From positions 496,001 to 560,000 of the forward strand of contig NZ_JACRWD010000001.1 of the NCBI RefSeq assembly GCF_014306135.1: 64,000 nt of DNA. Direction: 5' to 3'. Shown here piece after piece: positions 17,035 to 25,676 of this stretch (the first letter of the stretch is position 1; every line of letters starts with the position of its first letter). The notes under the pieces were generated by a model. It saw nothing but the letters and a program-made list of their open reading frames with translations, searched no databases and was not told the DNA's origin. Made by a program: the position numbers and the translations under genes. This stretch comes from Paraclostridium hominis. Lineage in GTDB: Bacteria; Bacillota; Clostridia; Peptostreptococcales; Peptostreptococcaceae.

Positions 17035-17292
17035 TTATTCACTTAAACATTCCCCTTCAAACATTAAAGAATTACTATTTTCAAGTTCATCTTTTATTTC
17101 TTCAATTGCCTTTTTTACATCTATAATTTCATCCTTAGTCTTAGGTGTTTTTGCATCAGTTTTTCCGGATAAATAATCTATTGAAACATTAAAATAATCT
17201 GATAATTGGTTAAGAGTCTCGCTTTTAGGCTCTCTTGTACCATTTTCATATCTAGAAAGTGTAACCTTAGTGGTATTTAAATCCTTTGCCAT
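17035..17292 (-). pseudogene. XRE family repressor with broken N-terminus
   Basis: The 85-codon frame reads as a Cro/CI-type helix-turn-helix (LNTTKVTLSRYENGTREP) followed by a short charged tail. The residues that should come first, KGYTLEE, are encoded directly upstream in frame. They are preceded by an in-frame stop, and the likely earlier codons (NLKIKK) lie in another frame across an A-run. The first helix is therefore lost by a frameshift. No ribosome binding site precedes the remaining ATG. It probably was the repressor of the adjacent decayed prophage. Confidence 0.65.
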
Positions 17293-17329
17293 TTCTTCTA
17301 AGGTATAACCTTTTTATTTTAAGATTTGA

Positions 17330-17766
17330 GGAGTATGTAAAGATTGTTTATTGTGAAGATACTATTTGTGATATGTATGGATACAGTATAGATACTGAAG
17401 TTTAAATTTTGATACAACTATAGATAGTGTATCTATACCCATACCTGTAGTTGATTCTAATTTGAAGGACCACTATGGGGAAAAAGAAAAAGAAAAATAA
17501 AAATAAAAAGAAAAAGAAAAACAAAAAGAAAAAGAATAAGATGAAAAAAATACTGTAGGTATGTATGTAAAAAATAATATAGGTGATTATGCTAAAATTT
17601 TTGAAGAAAATATAGATCTTATTAATGGTATTGCTTGTGATTGGTTAGTGGGAGTTAATGAAACGATAGATGTTAGATTATTTAAAAGAGCTATAGAAAT
17701 TGATACAAATAATGGATCATGTAATATGGGTTATGTTAATGGGATTTTAAAGCAATGGATACTATA
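17330..17766 (+). pseudogene. DnaD-type phage replication protein remnant
   Basis: Several frames carry pieces of one protein: TTIDSVSIPIPVVDSNLKDH, a purine-rich Lys/Glu/Asn linker at about 17476-17548, and an intact stretch from 17561 that reads INGIACDWLVGVNETIDVRL and ends GYVNGILKQWI. The last part looks like a DnaD domain, found in phage replication initiators. Stops and frameshifts, mostly in the A-rich linker, separate the pieces. Confidence 0.55.
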
Positions 17767-18000
17767 AGAGAAGTGTTGATAAAGAGGAGCAAGGTTTGTA
17801 TAGAAAGCCAACAGAAGAAGAACTTGAAGAGTTTAGAAAGTTCCTTGAGGAAAACACAAAGCTATAGGTGTGATAGATGTCGTGATATGACTTTTGTAGT
17901 TGTTGGTGATGAGGCTATTGGGAGTAGGTTAATTGAGATGAGTAAGGATTATTTGGTAAAAATGAAGGGTAGGAAGATGAATTATAGGATTTATGGATAA
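17767..18000 (+). pseudogene. DnaC-like helicase loader N-terminal remnant
   Basis: One frame reads RKPTEEELEEFRKFLEENTK, then a stop; the next frame continues YRCDRCRDMTFVVVGDEA and ends at 18000. The CxxC followed by D-M-T matches the zinc-binding N-terminus of DnaC-like phage helicase loaders. Both the frameshift and the lack of an ATPase domain show it is decayed. It follows the DnaD remnant, the usual phage order. Confidence 0.5.
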
Positions 18001-18004
18001 AAAA

Positions 18005-18032
18005 ATGAACAGGGGAAGACCTGTTCTCTTAA
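18005..18032 (+). terminator. Terminator after the prophage remnant
   Basis: GAACAGG pairs with CCTGTTC around a short loop, followed by TCTT. The interval to 18328 otherwise holds only a short frame at 18141-18242 (starting MIEMSKRYLTNK), which resembles the IEMSKDYL segment of the loader remnant and looks like a degraded partial copy. Confidence 0.6.
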
Positions 18033-18272
18033 AAAATAGCATAATTATAAATTGCATTAGAATTATGTCCATAATTTTTCTGTTACTACAAAATTATAAA
18101 AGCGCGTTGAAAATATGTTAGATACTAGTGAATGGCAGAAGTATGATTGAAATGAGTAAAAGATATCTAACTAATAAAAATAATATTAAATTTATATTAT
18201 ATGAGAAAAATGTAATAATTATTAAACAAGTTAGTATATTTTAGTTTTTGAGTGATGAAATTGGATTATTTT

Positions 18273-18295
18273 GTTATATAATATAGTTATATAAC
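18273..18295. promoter_or_regulatory. Palindrome over the -10 region of the dynamin pair
   Basis: Perfect 9-base arms GTTATATAA and TTATATAAC are separated by 5 bases. A TATAAT box (18277-18282) lies inside the left arm, and the next start codon is 34 bases downstream. A dimeric repressor bound here would block transcription. The repressor is not identified. Confidence 0.55.
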
Positions 18296-18328
18296 ATATA
18301 GTCATTAAATATTAAAAAATGGAGGTTA

Positions 18329-20563
18329 ATGGTGGATAGTGAAATAAAAAAAGCATTGGATATATCATATAAACAAAATATAAAATTCATAGAAGATTTT
18401 AGTTCAATTATAAATAAAATTGAAAGTTTATTTAAATATACAGAATCTGACGTAAAAAAATTAAAAAAAAATTATGAGGATAATAATAATAAGGAATTAA
18501 AAGAACGTAGCAAGATAAAAGATCAAATTGATGAATTTACAAATATGATATATAAATTAAAAAATAATTTTCAAACAGATATAACTTCGATAAAAGGAGC
18601 AAAAGAAGAAAATATCCAATATTTTACAATATCATTTTTTGGGATAACAAATGCAGGGAAAAGCACTATAATAGAAACTTTTACTAACTCTAATAGGGGT
18701 AATAGTATAGGAACTGGAAAGCAGAATACAACTAAGGTTGTTACATCATCAAATTTTGGAAGATTAAGAATACTAGATACACCAGGATTTGAAGGTGGAG
18801 AGGAGTTTGAGATATTGGCTAAAGAAGAAATCAAAAAAACTGATTTAGCTATATTTGTCTGTGCAAATAAGCCACCTGAGATATCAGAAGTTGAAAAAAT
18901 TGCAGAATGGGTAAAGGAGAATAACTTACCATTTATATTAGTTATAAATCAAAAAAGTGCTCCTCCTAACATTACTAATATAAAAGATTTTAAACCAACA
19001 CAAAAAATAATTGATTATGCAGAGAACATATTAAAAAATGATTTAAAGTTAAAAAACTTTAAAATAGTAGCTATAAATGCCCAACTTGCGTTTTTTGGAA
19101 AAAACAATGATATAGATGAATCTAGAGAAGATTTACATAAGAGTAAAAGTTCGAGTTTGAAAAAATTTAAAAATTTAGAAAATATATTAGAATATAGTAA
19201 TTTTAAAGAGTTAGAATACAATATAAATGCTATTATAAAGAATGAATGTAATATACTAAAAACTAAGAATATATATGAATCTCTATCTATTTATCTATAT
19301 AACGTTATAATAGAATCAAATAAAAATAAGAATTCTTTTTATGAAAGTAAAGAATTCTTAAAAAAGAGACTTAAAAGTATAAAGTATGAATTTGGAGAAA
19401 CTAGAGAATATGGTAAAAAAGGAGAAGAAGTAAGATATATAATACAATCGAACTTAGGATGTGTACAATCATTAAAAAATGAGGGTATAAAAATAATAGA
19501 CAGAGCGTTTGCTAATAATAGTAAAGAAATAGATACTGAACTTAAAGAATTATTCAATGAATTCAATTTTAAAATTTCAAAAGATATAATTCCTAAAATT
19601 TCAAAAGAAGTGGAAGAGAGGCTTAGAAATCAATTAGATGAATTTGAGAAGAGTATGGAACTTGAACTTAAGGGATTTATAAATGTTGAGGATATAACAG
19701 AGTTAATAAAAAATGCTCTAGAAGAATTTAAAAATAATAAGTTTAAGAGCAATCTTATATTTGCATTTGAAACTATAGCTACGATTATAGAAGGAATTGC
19801 AGTTAGAGTTAATGTGTTTTTAGGATTTGCTATAGCTGTTGCGAAAACGTTTTTATCGAAACTATTAGGAAAATCTAGAGATACGACAACTGAAAATAAT
19901 ATGAAAAGAAATCAGAAGAGAAAAGAAGCTATAGAATTGCTTACAAAAAAATGCAATAGTATAGAGAAAGAAATACAAAGAAAACTTTGGAATGGATATA
20001 AAGATAAAAATAAAAATGAAGTTTTAACAGGATTTAAAGATATATTAGATAATATAAGAAACCAGATCGCTAATCCATTAGAAGAAATGTATAAATCATC
20101 AGAAAATGGAAGTGTAATTTTAAAGAAGTTCTGTACAGAAATGAGTGATATAAAGTTTGAAGTAGATAGGAAATTATATCAAGAAGTTATTGATTTAATA
20201 TCAGATAAGTCTATAAAAGTTAATTCTGTAATTAGAAAACCAGGACGTTACGCTATAGTAGGATGTAAGAGTGAAGAAGATATCAAAAATTTAGAAAATA
20301 TGAGATGTAGAATAGACCATATACTTCAAGATGAATACACATATTTTATACTAGATAATGACGATAAAGAAGTATATATAAAAAATATTATTGAAAATGC
20401 TACCCAAAAATTAGTTACTGTCAACACGATATCGATTGATGATGAAAGAGACGTTTTAAAGATTTATATAAATAAAAGTTATAATTATAGTCAAGTTAAC
20501 TTAGACGAAATAAAAATAGCTTTACAAATAAAATATAATTACAATATAGAACTTGGGGTGTAA
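18329..20563 (+). CDS. Dynamin-like GTPase, first of a tandem pair
   Basis: A 744-residue large GTPase. A helical region (residues 1-95) precedes the G domain: P-loop GITNAGKST (105-113), DTPG (150-153) and VINQKS as the G4 element (N206, where NKxD is usual). A long helical region follows with a hydrophobic stretch at about residues 478-512 that may act as a membrane paddle. The last 110 residues form a separate domain I do not recognise. GGAGG lies 3 bases before the ATG and 6 bases before an alternative GTG at 18332. It is paired with a second dynamin-like gene 7 bases downstream. Bacterial dynamin pairs such as LeoA/LeoBC (Eleos) defend against phage by acting on membranes. Defence is inferred from layout and the island setting. 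Confidence 0.8.
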   Translation: MVDSEIKKALDISYKQNIKFIEDFSSIINKIESLFKYTESDVKKLKKNYEDNNNKELKERSKIKDQIDEFTNMIYKLKNNFQTDITSIKGAKEENIQYFTISFFGITNAGKSTIIETFTNSNRGNSIGTGKQNTTKVVTSSNFGRLRILDTPGFEGGEEFEILAKEEIKKTDLAIFVCANKPPEISEVEKIAEWVKENNLPFILVINQKSAPPNITNIKDFKPTQKIIDYAENILKNDLKLKNFKIVAINAQLAFFGKNNDIDESREDLHKSKSSSLKKFKNLENILEYSNFKELEYNINAIIKNECNILKTKNIYESLSIYLYNVIIESNKNKNSFYESKEFLKKRLKSIKYEFGETREYGKKGEEVRYIIQSNLGCVQSLKNEGIKIIDRAFANNSKEIDTELKELFNEFNFKISKDIIPKISKEVEERLRNQLDEFEKSMELELKGFINVEDITELIKNALEEFKNNKFKSNLIFAFETIATIIEGIAVRVNVFLGFAIAVAKTFLSKLLGKSRDTTTENNMKRNQKRKEAIELLTKKCNSIEKEIQRKLWNGYKDKNKNEVLTGFKDILDNIRNQIANPLEEMYKSSENGSVILKKFCTEMSDIKFEVDRKLYQEVIDLISDKSIKVNSVIRKPGRYAIVGCKSEEDIKNLENMRCRIDHILQDEYTYFILDNDDKEVYIKNIIENATQKLVTVNTISIDDERDVLKIYINKSYNYSQVNLDEIKIALQIKYNYNIELGV

Positions 20564-20570
20564 TATTATA

Positions 20571-22316
20571 ATGAAAGAAAAAATAATCCAATATGTGGAA
20601 AGAAGCAAAGAAATAGTGAATATCACTAAAGGACTAAACTTAGAATCTGTATACAATTTAAAGGTTGAAATTGAAAGTGCAGAAGTTTTATTAAAAGCAG
20701 ATAAAAAGCTTACTGTGTCATTCTTGGGAACTTTTAGTTCAGGAAAATCTACAATAATTAAGAGGCTTACTGGGATTAATTTAGAGACTGATGCAAATCC
20801 AATGACTGCAGATATACATAAAGTAGAGTGGAATAGAATTGATATAATTGATACACCAGGATTGAAATCTACTCAAAATCAACATGATAGCATAACTGAA
20901 AATTATATGAGTAAATCAGACCTTGTAGTATGGGTATGTGAAGCAGATAGATTAATACTTGAAAACCATAGACCTATAATAAAGAAACTATTAAAAGATT
21001 TAAATAAGGAAGAAAGATTTATAGTAGTAATCAATAGATTAGATCAAACGGGAAGAAGTATAGAGTTAGAAGAAGAATATAATGACATATGTAATATTAA
21101 GTTTGCAGAGGTTAAGCGTATATTAAATGAACTTGGTGTAGAAAGAGATATACCAATGGTAGCAATAAGTGCAGACCCATATTCAGTTGGAGATGGAGTA
21201 GATATTGAAGTAGCTAAGCAATTTTGGGAGGAAGAATATTGTAAAGAATTAAGCTATTTTGAAAATTTTGAGAATATATTTGATTATTTTATAAGTAAAT
21301 GTGAGCAAGGGACTAATTACCTAGGACTATATGATAGAATAAACGAATATATTGATATAGTTAAAAATGATTTAATAGATATTAAAGCATATTATGAGAA
21401 TTTAAATGAATTAAACAATAATATATCATTACAGTATAGTGATATAGTTGAAAATATGACATTAAGATGTAATACTTTAATATCTAGTGAAAGAAAAAAA
21501 GTAAATGATATGTTTGAAGATAACTTCATAAGAATTGTAAATAATGTTAATTCACCAGCTGAAACAGATAAATTATCTATTTTATCAGAAGAAAATATAG
21601 ATACAGTTATAGGTGAGTTTTATGACTCATCTATAGAAAAAAATATACTTGATTTTAAAGAGTTATACAAAGCTAATATAGAGAAAGTAAAAAATGAACA
21701 AGAAGAGTCATATTTTTACAAATCAATTGAAAAGGAATATAGAAATATAGAGAAAAAAATAAGAATGAATTCATATGATTATATAGATTCATATAATGGT
21801 AGTAGTATGGATGTAGATTTAAATGATGTAAAAATAAAAGAATCTAATATTTTAAATATAGGAGTAATTAATAAGATACCTATTCCAACTAATATAGGAA
21901 AAGAAGTATACCATAAAGCAATATATGGATTAGGTAAAAAAGTTGGATACAAATTTAAACCATGGCAAGCTGCAAAGATGGCCGGAAACGTATCGAAGCT
22001 TGTTAAAGTAATACCTGTAATATTTTCAGCTATAGAAATATTAGAAAATATTATTTCAAGATTTAATGAAGAGAAAAAATTTAAGGAATTACAAGGTAAA
22101 AAACAAGAGATACTTGAGACTTTAGAAGATATGAAAAAAGAAGTATTTAATAGTCTTAGTTTACAGTTAACAAATTATTATAATTCTTCATTAGATGTAT
22201 TAAACGATATTTCAGAGGAACTTAAAAGTGACATTGAAGAAAATAAGAAAGCTATAGATATTATAAACCTTACAAATCACAAAATAAGAGATATAAGGTC
22301 AGGTAATGTTATATAA
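20571..22316 (+). CDS. Dynamin-like GTPase, second of a tandem pair
   Basis: A 581-residue large GTPase with P-loop GTFSSGKST (53-61), DTPG (94-97) and the G4 element NRLD (155-158). Helical stalk-like segments flank a hydrophobic region at about residues 467-492 (LVKVIPVIFSAIEILENI), a possible membrane-contact site. The start ATG at 20571 lies 7 bases after the first gene's stop. The ribosome binding site (GGGGTG) is inside the end of the first gene, so translation is probably coupled. The two proteins differ in size and G-domain details and are not recent duplicates. This suggests a hetero-oligomer, as in other bacterial dynamin pairs. Confidence 0.8.
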   Translation: MKEKIIQYVERSKEIVNITKGLNLESVYNLKVEIESAEVLLKADKKLTVSFLGTFSSGKSTIIKRLTGINLETDANPMTADIHKVEWNRIDIIDTPGLKSTQNQHDSITENYMSKSDLVVWVCEADRLILENHRPIIKKLLKDLNKEERFIVVINRLDQTGRSIELEEEYNDICNIKFAEVKRILNELGVERDIPMVAISADPYSVGDGVDIEVAKQFWEEEYCKELSYFENFENIFDYFISKCEQGTNYLGLYDRINEYIDIVKNDLIDIKAYYENLNELNNNISLQYSDIVENMTLRCNTLISSERKKVNDMFEDNFIRIVNNVNSPAETDKLSILSEENIDTVIGEFYDSSIEKNILDFKELYKANIEKVKNEQEESYFYKSIEKEYRNIEKKIRMNSYDYIDSYNGSSMDVDLNDVKIKESNILNIGVINKIPIPTNIGKEVYHKAIYGLGKKVGYKFKPWQAAKMAGNVSKLVKVIPVIFSAIEILENIISRFNEEKKFKELQGKKQEILETLEDMKKEVFNSLSLQLTNYYNSSLDVLNDISEELKSDIEENKKAIDIINLTNHKIRDIRSGNVI

Positions 22317-22335
22317 CTATAAGTATTTGTTAGTT

Positions 22336-22366
22336 AAAAGGTAGGATATAAAGTCCCACCTTTTGT
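22336..22366 (+). terminator. Terminator of the dynamin pair
   Basis: AAAAGGTAGGA pairs with TCCCACCTTTT (one G-T and one unpaired base) around a short loop and ends in TTTTG then TTATT. Confidence 0.7.
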
Positions 22367-22425
22367 TATTTATGTATTCATAAATAACTAGACTACAAAA
22401 GATATTATAGTTAGTATATACTATC

Positions 22426-22578
22426 TCATTTAATACTCATGATATTAATATTTTTACTCAATTCATTAATACTATCACTAAGAGCAGAAAGCTTAGCCTC
22501 TATACGAATAAGTAAATACATACTAATAGCAATAGGAAAGCCAACATTAGCAATTAGTGTTTGGATTTCTGAATTCAT
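22426..22578 (-). CDS. YvrJ family small membrane protein
   Basis: A 50-residue protein, too short for most gene finders, starting MNSEIQTLIANVGFPIAISM and continuing with a charged helix (SALSDSINELSKN). This is the YvrJ family: one membrane segment plus an amphipathic tail, often found beside DUF2922 and DUF1659 genes and compared to holin-like proteins. AAAGGAGGT lies 7 bases before the ATG. It is the last gene of a minus-strand cluster with an amidase at the other end. Confidence 0.8.
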   Translation of the reverse strand: MNSEIQTLIANVGFPIAISMYLLIRIEAKLSALSDSINELSKNINIMSIK

Positions 22579-22605
22579 AAAAAATACCTCCTTTCAAGAT
22601 ATGAT

Positions 22606-22636
22606 AAAAGGAGGATGAATAAACACCCTCCTTTAA
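22606..22636 (-). terminator. Hairpin between DUF2922 and yvrJ genes
   Basis: On the minus strand AAAGGAGG and CCTCCTTT form an 8-base-pair stem with an 11-base loop, followed by TTATC. It probably gives partial termination before the YvrJ gene. The stem includes a ribosome-binding-site-like sequence. Confidence 0.55.
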
Positions 22637-22638
22637 GA

Positions 22639-22866
22639 TTAGACAACTAAGTCATATTCAGTAGTATCTGTTACAACTATCTTAGCTTCAACAGTTTCTA
22701 CTATATCAGCTCCATTAGGAGCAAATATATTCTTTTCAACTATCATATCCATAACTGTTTTTATCTCAGCTTCAGTTACATCTTCCCTAGGATCATCAAC
22801 TGATATAGAAACAACTCTCCCTAAAGTACTTTTAAAAGACATTACTAATTTCTTTGTAGTTTCCAT
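22639..22866 (-). CDS. DUF2922 family protein
   Basis: A 75-residue protein of the DUF2922 family, with KLVMSFKSTLGRVVSISVDD and the ending VVTDTTEYDLVV. The family is small, of unknown function, and usually sits between DUF1659 and YvrJ genes in Firmicutes. The ATG at 22866 follows AAAGGAGGTGTTTTC; an upstream in-frame GTG would lie before that site. Confidence 0.85.
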   Translation of the reverse strand: METTKKLVMSFKSTLGRVVSISVDDPREDVTEAEIKTVMDMIVEKNIFAPNGADIVETVEAKIVVTDTTEYDLVV

Positions 22867-22901
22867 GAAAACACCTCCTTTCACATAAATTTATTAGATA
22901 A

Positions 22902-23120
22902 CTAATTCAAGATAGTATTATCTTGCTTATTTATCTCAAGTTCATCATGAACTTGTAAAGATAAAATAGCTCTTGCAACATCTAATGTATCTTGAGCTGA
23001 TGTATCTGATTTTAAGTTAGAGTAAGTTTTAGATTTTACAATAGTTTTACCATCATCATTAAGCCCACAATCTAGCTTTATTTTTAAAGCAGATGGATTT
23101 TTAGTTTCACTAACAGCCAT
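22902..23120 (-). CDS. DUF1659 family protein
   Basis: A 72-residue protein with the DUF1659 pattern (alternating strand positions, KTYSNLKSDTSAQDTLDVAR). AAAAGGAGGTGAAACAC precedes the ATG at 23120. It heads the DUF1659-DUF2922-YvrJ set. Function is unknown; the recurring order next to a cell wall amidase suggests a phage-derived or envelope-related unit. Confidence 0.85.
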   Translation of the reverse strand: MAVSETKNPSALKIKLDCGLNDDGKTIVKSKTYSNLKSDTSAQDTLDVARAILSLQVHDELEINKQDNTILN

Positions 23121-23219
23121 GTGTTTCACCTCCTTTTGTATTGTTAAGATAATTATAGGGGATAGGTGTTTGAGCCTTCAAAGAAAGTATTTGAAAAAAT
23201 ATTTTAAGGAGTTATTTGA

Positions 23220-23894
23220 TTAAATTATATAGGTATCTTTAAAGCCTTTTGAAATAGCTTCATTTTTAAGGCGAATGGCATTGTTTTTATCCTTAAAGGC
23301 ACCTATACATACTTTATAAAAATTCGAACTTTCTGTATCGTCTGTTACTAAATAGTCATCTTTTCCTATAAATGAAAGTAGTGTAGAAGCTATTGTATCA
23401 GCTACATTTTTTATATAAGATTCATTAACACATAGGCTTTCTATTTCTGGGTTAGATATAAAGTCTATTTCTATAATTAGTGCTGGCATTTTAGTATTTT
23501 TAAGTACGAAGAATTTTTTAGATTCTTTTACATTACGATTAGGTGTTTTTAGATTAGTTGATAAATTTGATGATAGGTTTTGAGCTAAATTATATATTTT
23601 ACTGTTTGAGTCATATACCCAAGTTTCTGTTCCTTTGGCAGTTTTATTTGTAGATGAGTTCATGTGGATGCTAATAAAGTAGTCACATGAATTTTTGTTA
23701 GCTTTATTGGTTCTGTATTCTAAGGAATAGAAGGTGTCTGATTCACGAGTTGTTATTACTTTTTCAAAGTGTTTTTCAAGTTTAGATTTAACTAGCATAC
23801 CTATTTTTAATACTGTGTCGCTTTCTTTTGTGTTTTTAGATCCTAAAGCACCAGGATCTTTGCCTCCATGGCCAAAATCTAAATACCATTTCAT
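23220..23894 (-). CDS. N-acetylmuramoyl-L-alanine amidase with half SPOR domain
   Basis: A 224-residue Amidase_3 enzyme that cuts the bond between muramic acid and the stem peptide. Zinc ligands H9 (DFGHGGKDPG), E24 and H77 (SIHMNS) and the catalytic glutamate E142 (IIEIDFISN) are present. There is no signal peptide, as in phage endolysins. Residues 191-224 (YKVCIGAFKDKNNAIRLKNE) look like the first half of a SPOR peptidoglycan-binding domain and then stop, about 35 residues short of a full domain. GGAGGT lies just upstream of the ATG. Degraded copies of pieces of this gene occur at 26611-26682 and about 33905-33960. Confidence 0.9.
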   Translation of the reverse strand: MKWYLDFGHGGKDPGALGSKNTKESDTVLKIGMLVKSKLEKHFEKVITTRESDTFYSLEYRTNKANKNSCDYFISIHMNSSTNKTAKGTETWVYDSNSKIYNLAQNLSSNLSTNLKTPNRNVKESKKFFVLKNTKMPALIIEIDFISNPEIESLCVNESYIKNVADTIASTLLSFIGKDDYLVTDDTESSNFYKVCIGAFKDKNNAIRLKNEAISKGFKDTYII

Positions 23895-23949
23895 AAGGTT
23901 ACCTCCTAGAATTTATTTTTTAGGAAATATTAGCATAGGAGGTGTGAAG

Positions 23950-24009
23950 TTGGATAATACAGTATTTGAAAAAAATATTATAGATGTAGCAGTATTTATA
24001 AAAAAGTAA
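23950..24009 (+). CDS. Possible 19-residue peptide, VFEK motif
   Basis: A TTG codon 9 bases after AGGAGG begins MDNTVFEKNIIDVAVFIKK and a stop. The strong ribosome binding site and the following hairpin make it look expressed. It shares VFEK with debris at 13.1, 23.2 and 26.75 kb, so it may instead be a relic of a longer gene. Confidence 0.35.
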   Translation: MDNTVFEKNIIDVAVFIKK

Positions 24010-24015
24010 ATTTGA

Positions 24016-24058
24016 AGGTATTTTAGAGGGGATAGTGTTTCACTATACCTTCTCTTTG
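24016..24058 (+). terminator. Hairpin after the short VFEK frame
   Basis: ATAGTG and CACTAT flank a 3-base loop, extended imperfectly by AGAGGGG and CCTTCTCT, followed by TTTG. It resembles the hairpins at 494 and 36844. Confidence 0.55.
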
Positions 24059-24186
24059 TTTGGAATATATAAACTTAAAATGCAATAAATTACAAAATTC
24101 GACAAAGTAAAGATGTATAATATATTTTGCTGTATATACTGAAAACAAGAAAAATAGAATTAAATTATAGTAAGAAAGGTAAATGT

Positions 24187-25023
24187 ATGAAGTTAAACAA
24201 AAAAATATTAACATTATTAATAGCATCACTTAGCATAGGAATGATAGGATGTTCTAAAAAAGAAGCACAAAAAACAGATATTACGAAAGTAGAAGAAACA
24301 AATGTATCTAGTGTTGAAGAAAAACAAAAAACAAGCGATGAAGATTTAGGGAATTATAGCATAGAGCTTATAGATGATACGAATATAGGCAACACAGTAA
24401 GAGAAACTATGCACATTGTCGTTGATGAAAATTGTTCACTAGACAAATTATACAAAATAGCTCAAAAAGAAGCTTTAAAATATACAAAAGACCATAAAGT
24501 TAATGCATTAACTATTGGTTTTTATACAGATAAAGAGCATATAGGCAAAGGATACGATATGGGATCTGTTTTATATGCTCCTAATGGAGAATTAGCAGAT
24601 GCAATAAATATTAATCCAGGAGATTATAGTAGCTTTAAGTTTGTTAACAACTTAGAAGAGCCAATAGATTTACCTAAGGGAGAATCGTTAGAAGAAACTA
24701 AAGGAGCTACAGATGTAGAGACTGTTAAAAATGATGTATCAAAGGTTGAGGACAGCTCTATTGTTAATGTAAGTAAAAATGGATCTACATTAGTTATAAA
24801 TATAAAAGAGGACAAAGATCATCCATATGTGGATGCAGAAGAAAATGCAATAGGCGCATATACAGATTGGTGTTTAGATAATATTAAATCAGATATATCT
24901 ACAATTGATATAACAGTAGAAAGACCAAGTTCAAGTGTTCATGCTGTATTAGATATGAACAATATGCTAACTGACAATGGAAGATACTTTGATACTAATT
25001 ATATTAGAGAAAATATCCAATAA
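24187..25023 (+). CDS. Lipoprotein of unknown function
   Basis: A 278-residue lipoprotein: signal MKLNKKILTLLIASLSIG followed by MIGC (cysteine 22). Two parts of similar size follow an acidic linker, each with a mixed alpha/beta pattern and words such as YKIAQKEALKYT and VDAEENAIGAYTDW. This suggests a duplicated domain of about 100 residues. The ATG at 24187 is preferred because AGAAAGGT precedes it and it gives a proper lipobox spacing. No known family is recognised. A second lipoprotein of similar size lies downstream, but the two are not clearly related. Confidence 0.7.
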   Translation: MKLNKKILTLLIASLSIGMIGCSKKEAQKTDITKVEETNVSSVEEKQKTSDEDLGNYSIELIDDTNIGNTVRETMHIVVDENCSLDKLYKIAQKEALKYTKDHKVNALTIGFYTDKEHIGKGYDMGSVLYAPNGELADAININPGDYSSFKFVNNLEEPIDLPKGESLEETKGATDVETVKNDVSKVEDSSIVNVSKNGSTLVINIKEDKDHPYVDAEENAIGAYTDWCLDNIKSDISTIDITVERPSSSVHAVLDMNNMLTDNGRYFDTNYIRENIQ

Positions 25024-25276
25024 ATTAATTATAATATTCTCTAATATAAGAGTACGAATTAAGTAAAATATATAATTATATACTCACAAATATAAAATAC
25101 ATAAAAATTAAAATTATTAATACACTAATATATGAGCTCTTAATATAAATATAAGGGCTCATTATAAATTTAAAAATTTATAAATAATAAATAATAAAAG
25201 TAGGAAGGATATATATAAGGAGTTATTTATTATGTATAAATCATTTTTTGCTTTTCTTTTTAATACAATCTAGAAC
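25024..25276. other. AT-rich interval with no gene
   Basis: I see no gene here, and only weak A/T-rich inverted repeats near 25130-25165 (GAGCTC and GGGCTC segments). Confidence 0.4.
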
Positions 25277-25550
25277 TTATTGTGGAATAAGTAACATATA
25301 TTCTATCCCAAATTTTAGTTTTTCTTTTATAGTAAATCTAAATTCTTTAGTAAAAGTTTGTCTAAGTTCAATTCTTTTATCTATTGTATCTGAAACATTA
25401 TTCATAATTTTGTTTACTTTGTTAGCATAGGCATTACTTAACAGGTTATAGCATTCTTCACTACATACACATCGATTATTTAAAATATCTTAGTAATGTG
25501 TTTCTTTTTTACAGTTGAAACATTTACCAAGATCTTTAATTCTAATATTT
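25277..25550 (-). pseudogene. Cysteine-rich zinc-binding protein remnant
   Basis: The minus strand reads IRIKDLGKCFNCKKETHY, stop, DILNNRCVCSEECYNLLSNA and on to MLLIPQ and a stop. CFNC and CVCSEEC form a treble-clef-like zinc site. The remainder (NKVNKIMNNVSDTIDKRIE) is a normal-looking helical protein. One internal stop and no start codon mark it as decayed. The parent protein is not recognised. Confidence 0.5.
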
Positions 25551-25676
25551 TTAAAAAATTTATACACTAATATGGAGGTTATAAAAAATTACCAATAAGT
25601 ATATAAATTATAGTGGATAAAATCAGTAATAGTTATTAAAATTAAATATATAGTGAAATTTATGGGGGGAAGTTCA

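Noticed and set aside
25248..25430. Plus-strand 60-residue hydrophobic frame
   Set aside because: It is antisense to a more coherent cysteine-rich relic on the minus strand and has no ribosome binding site.
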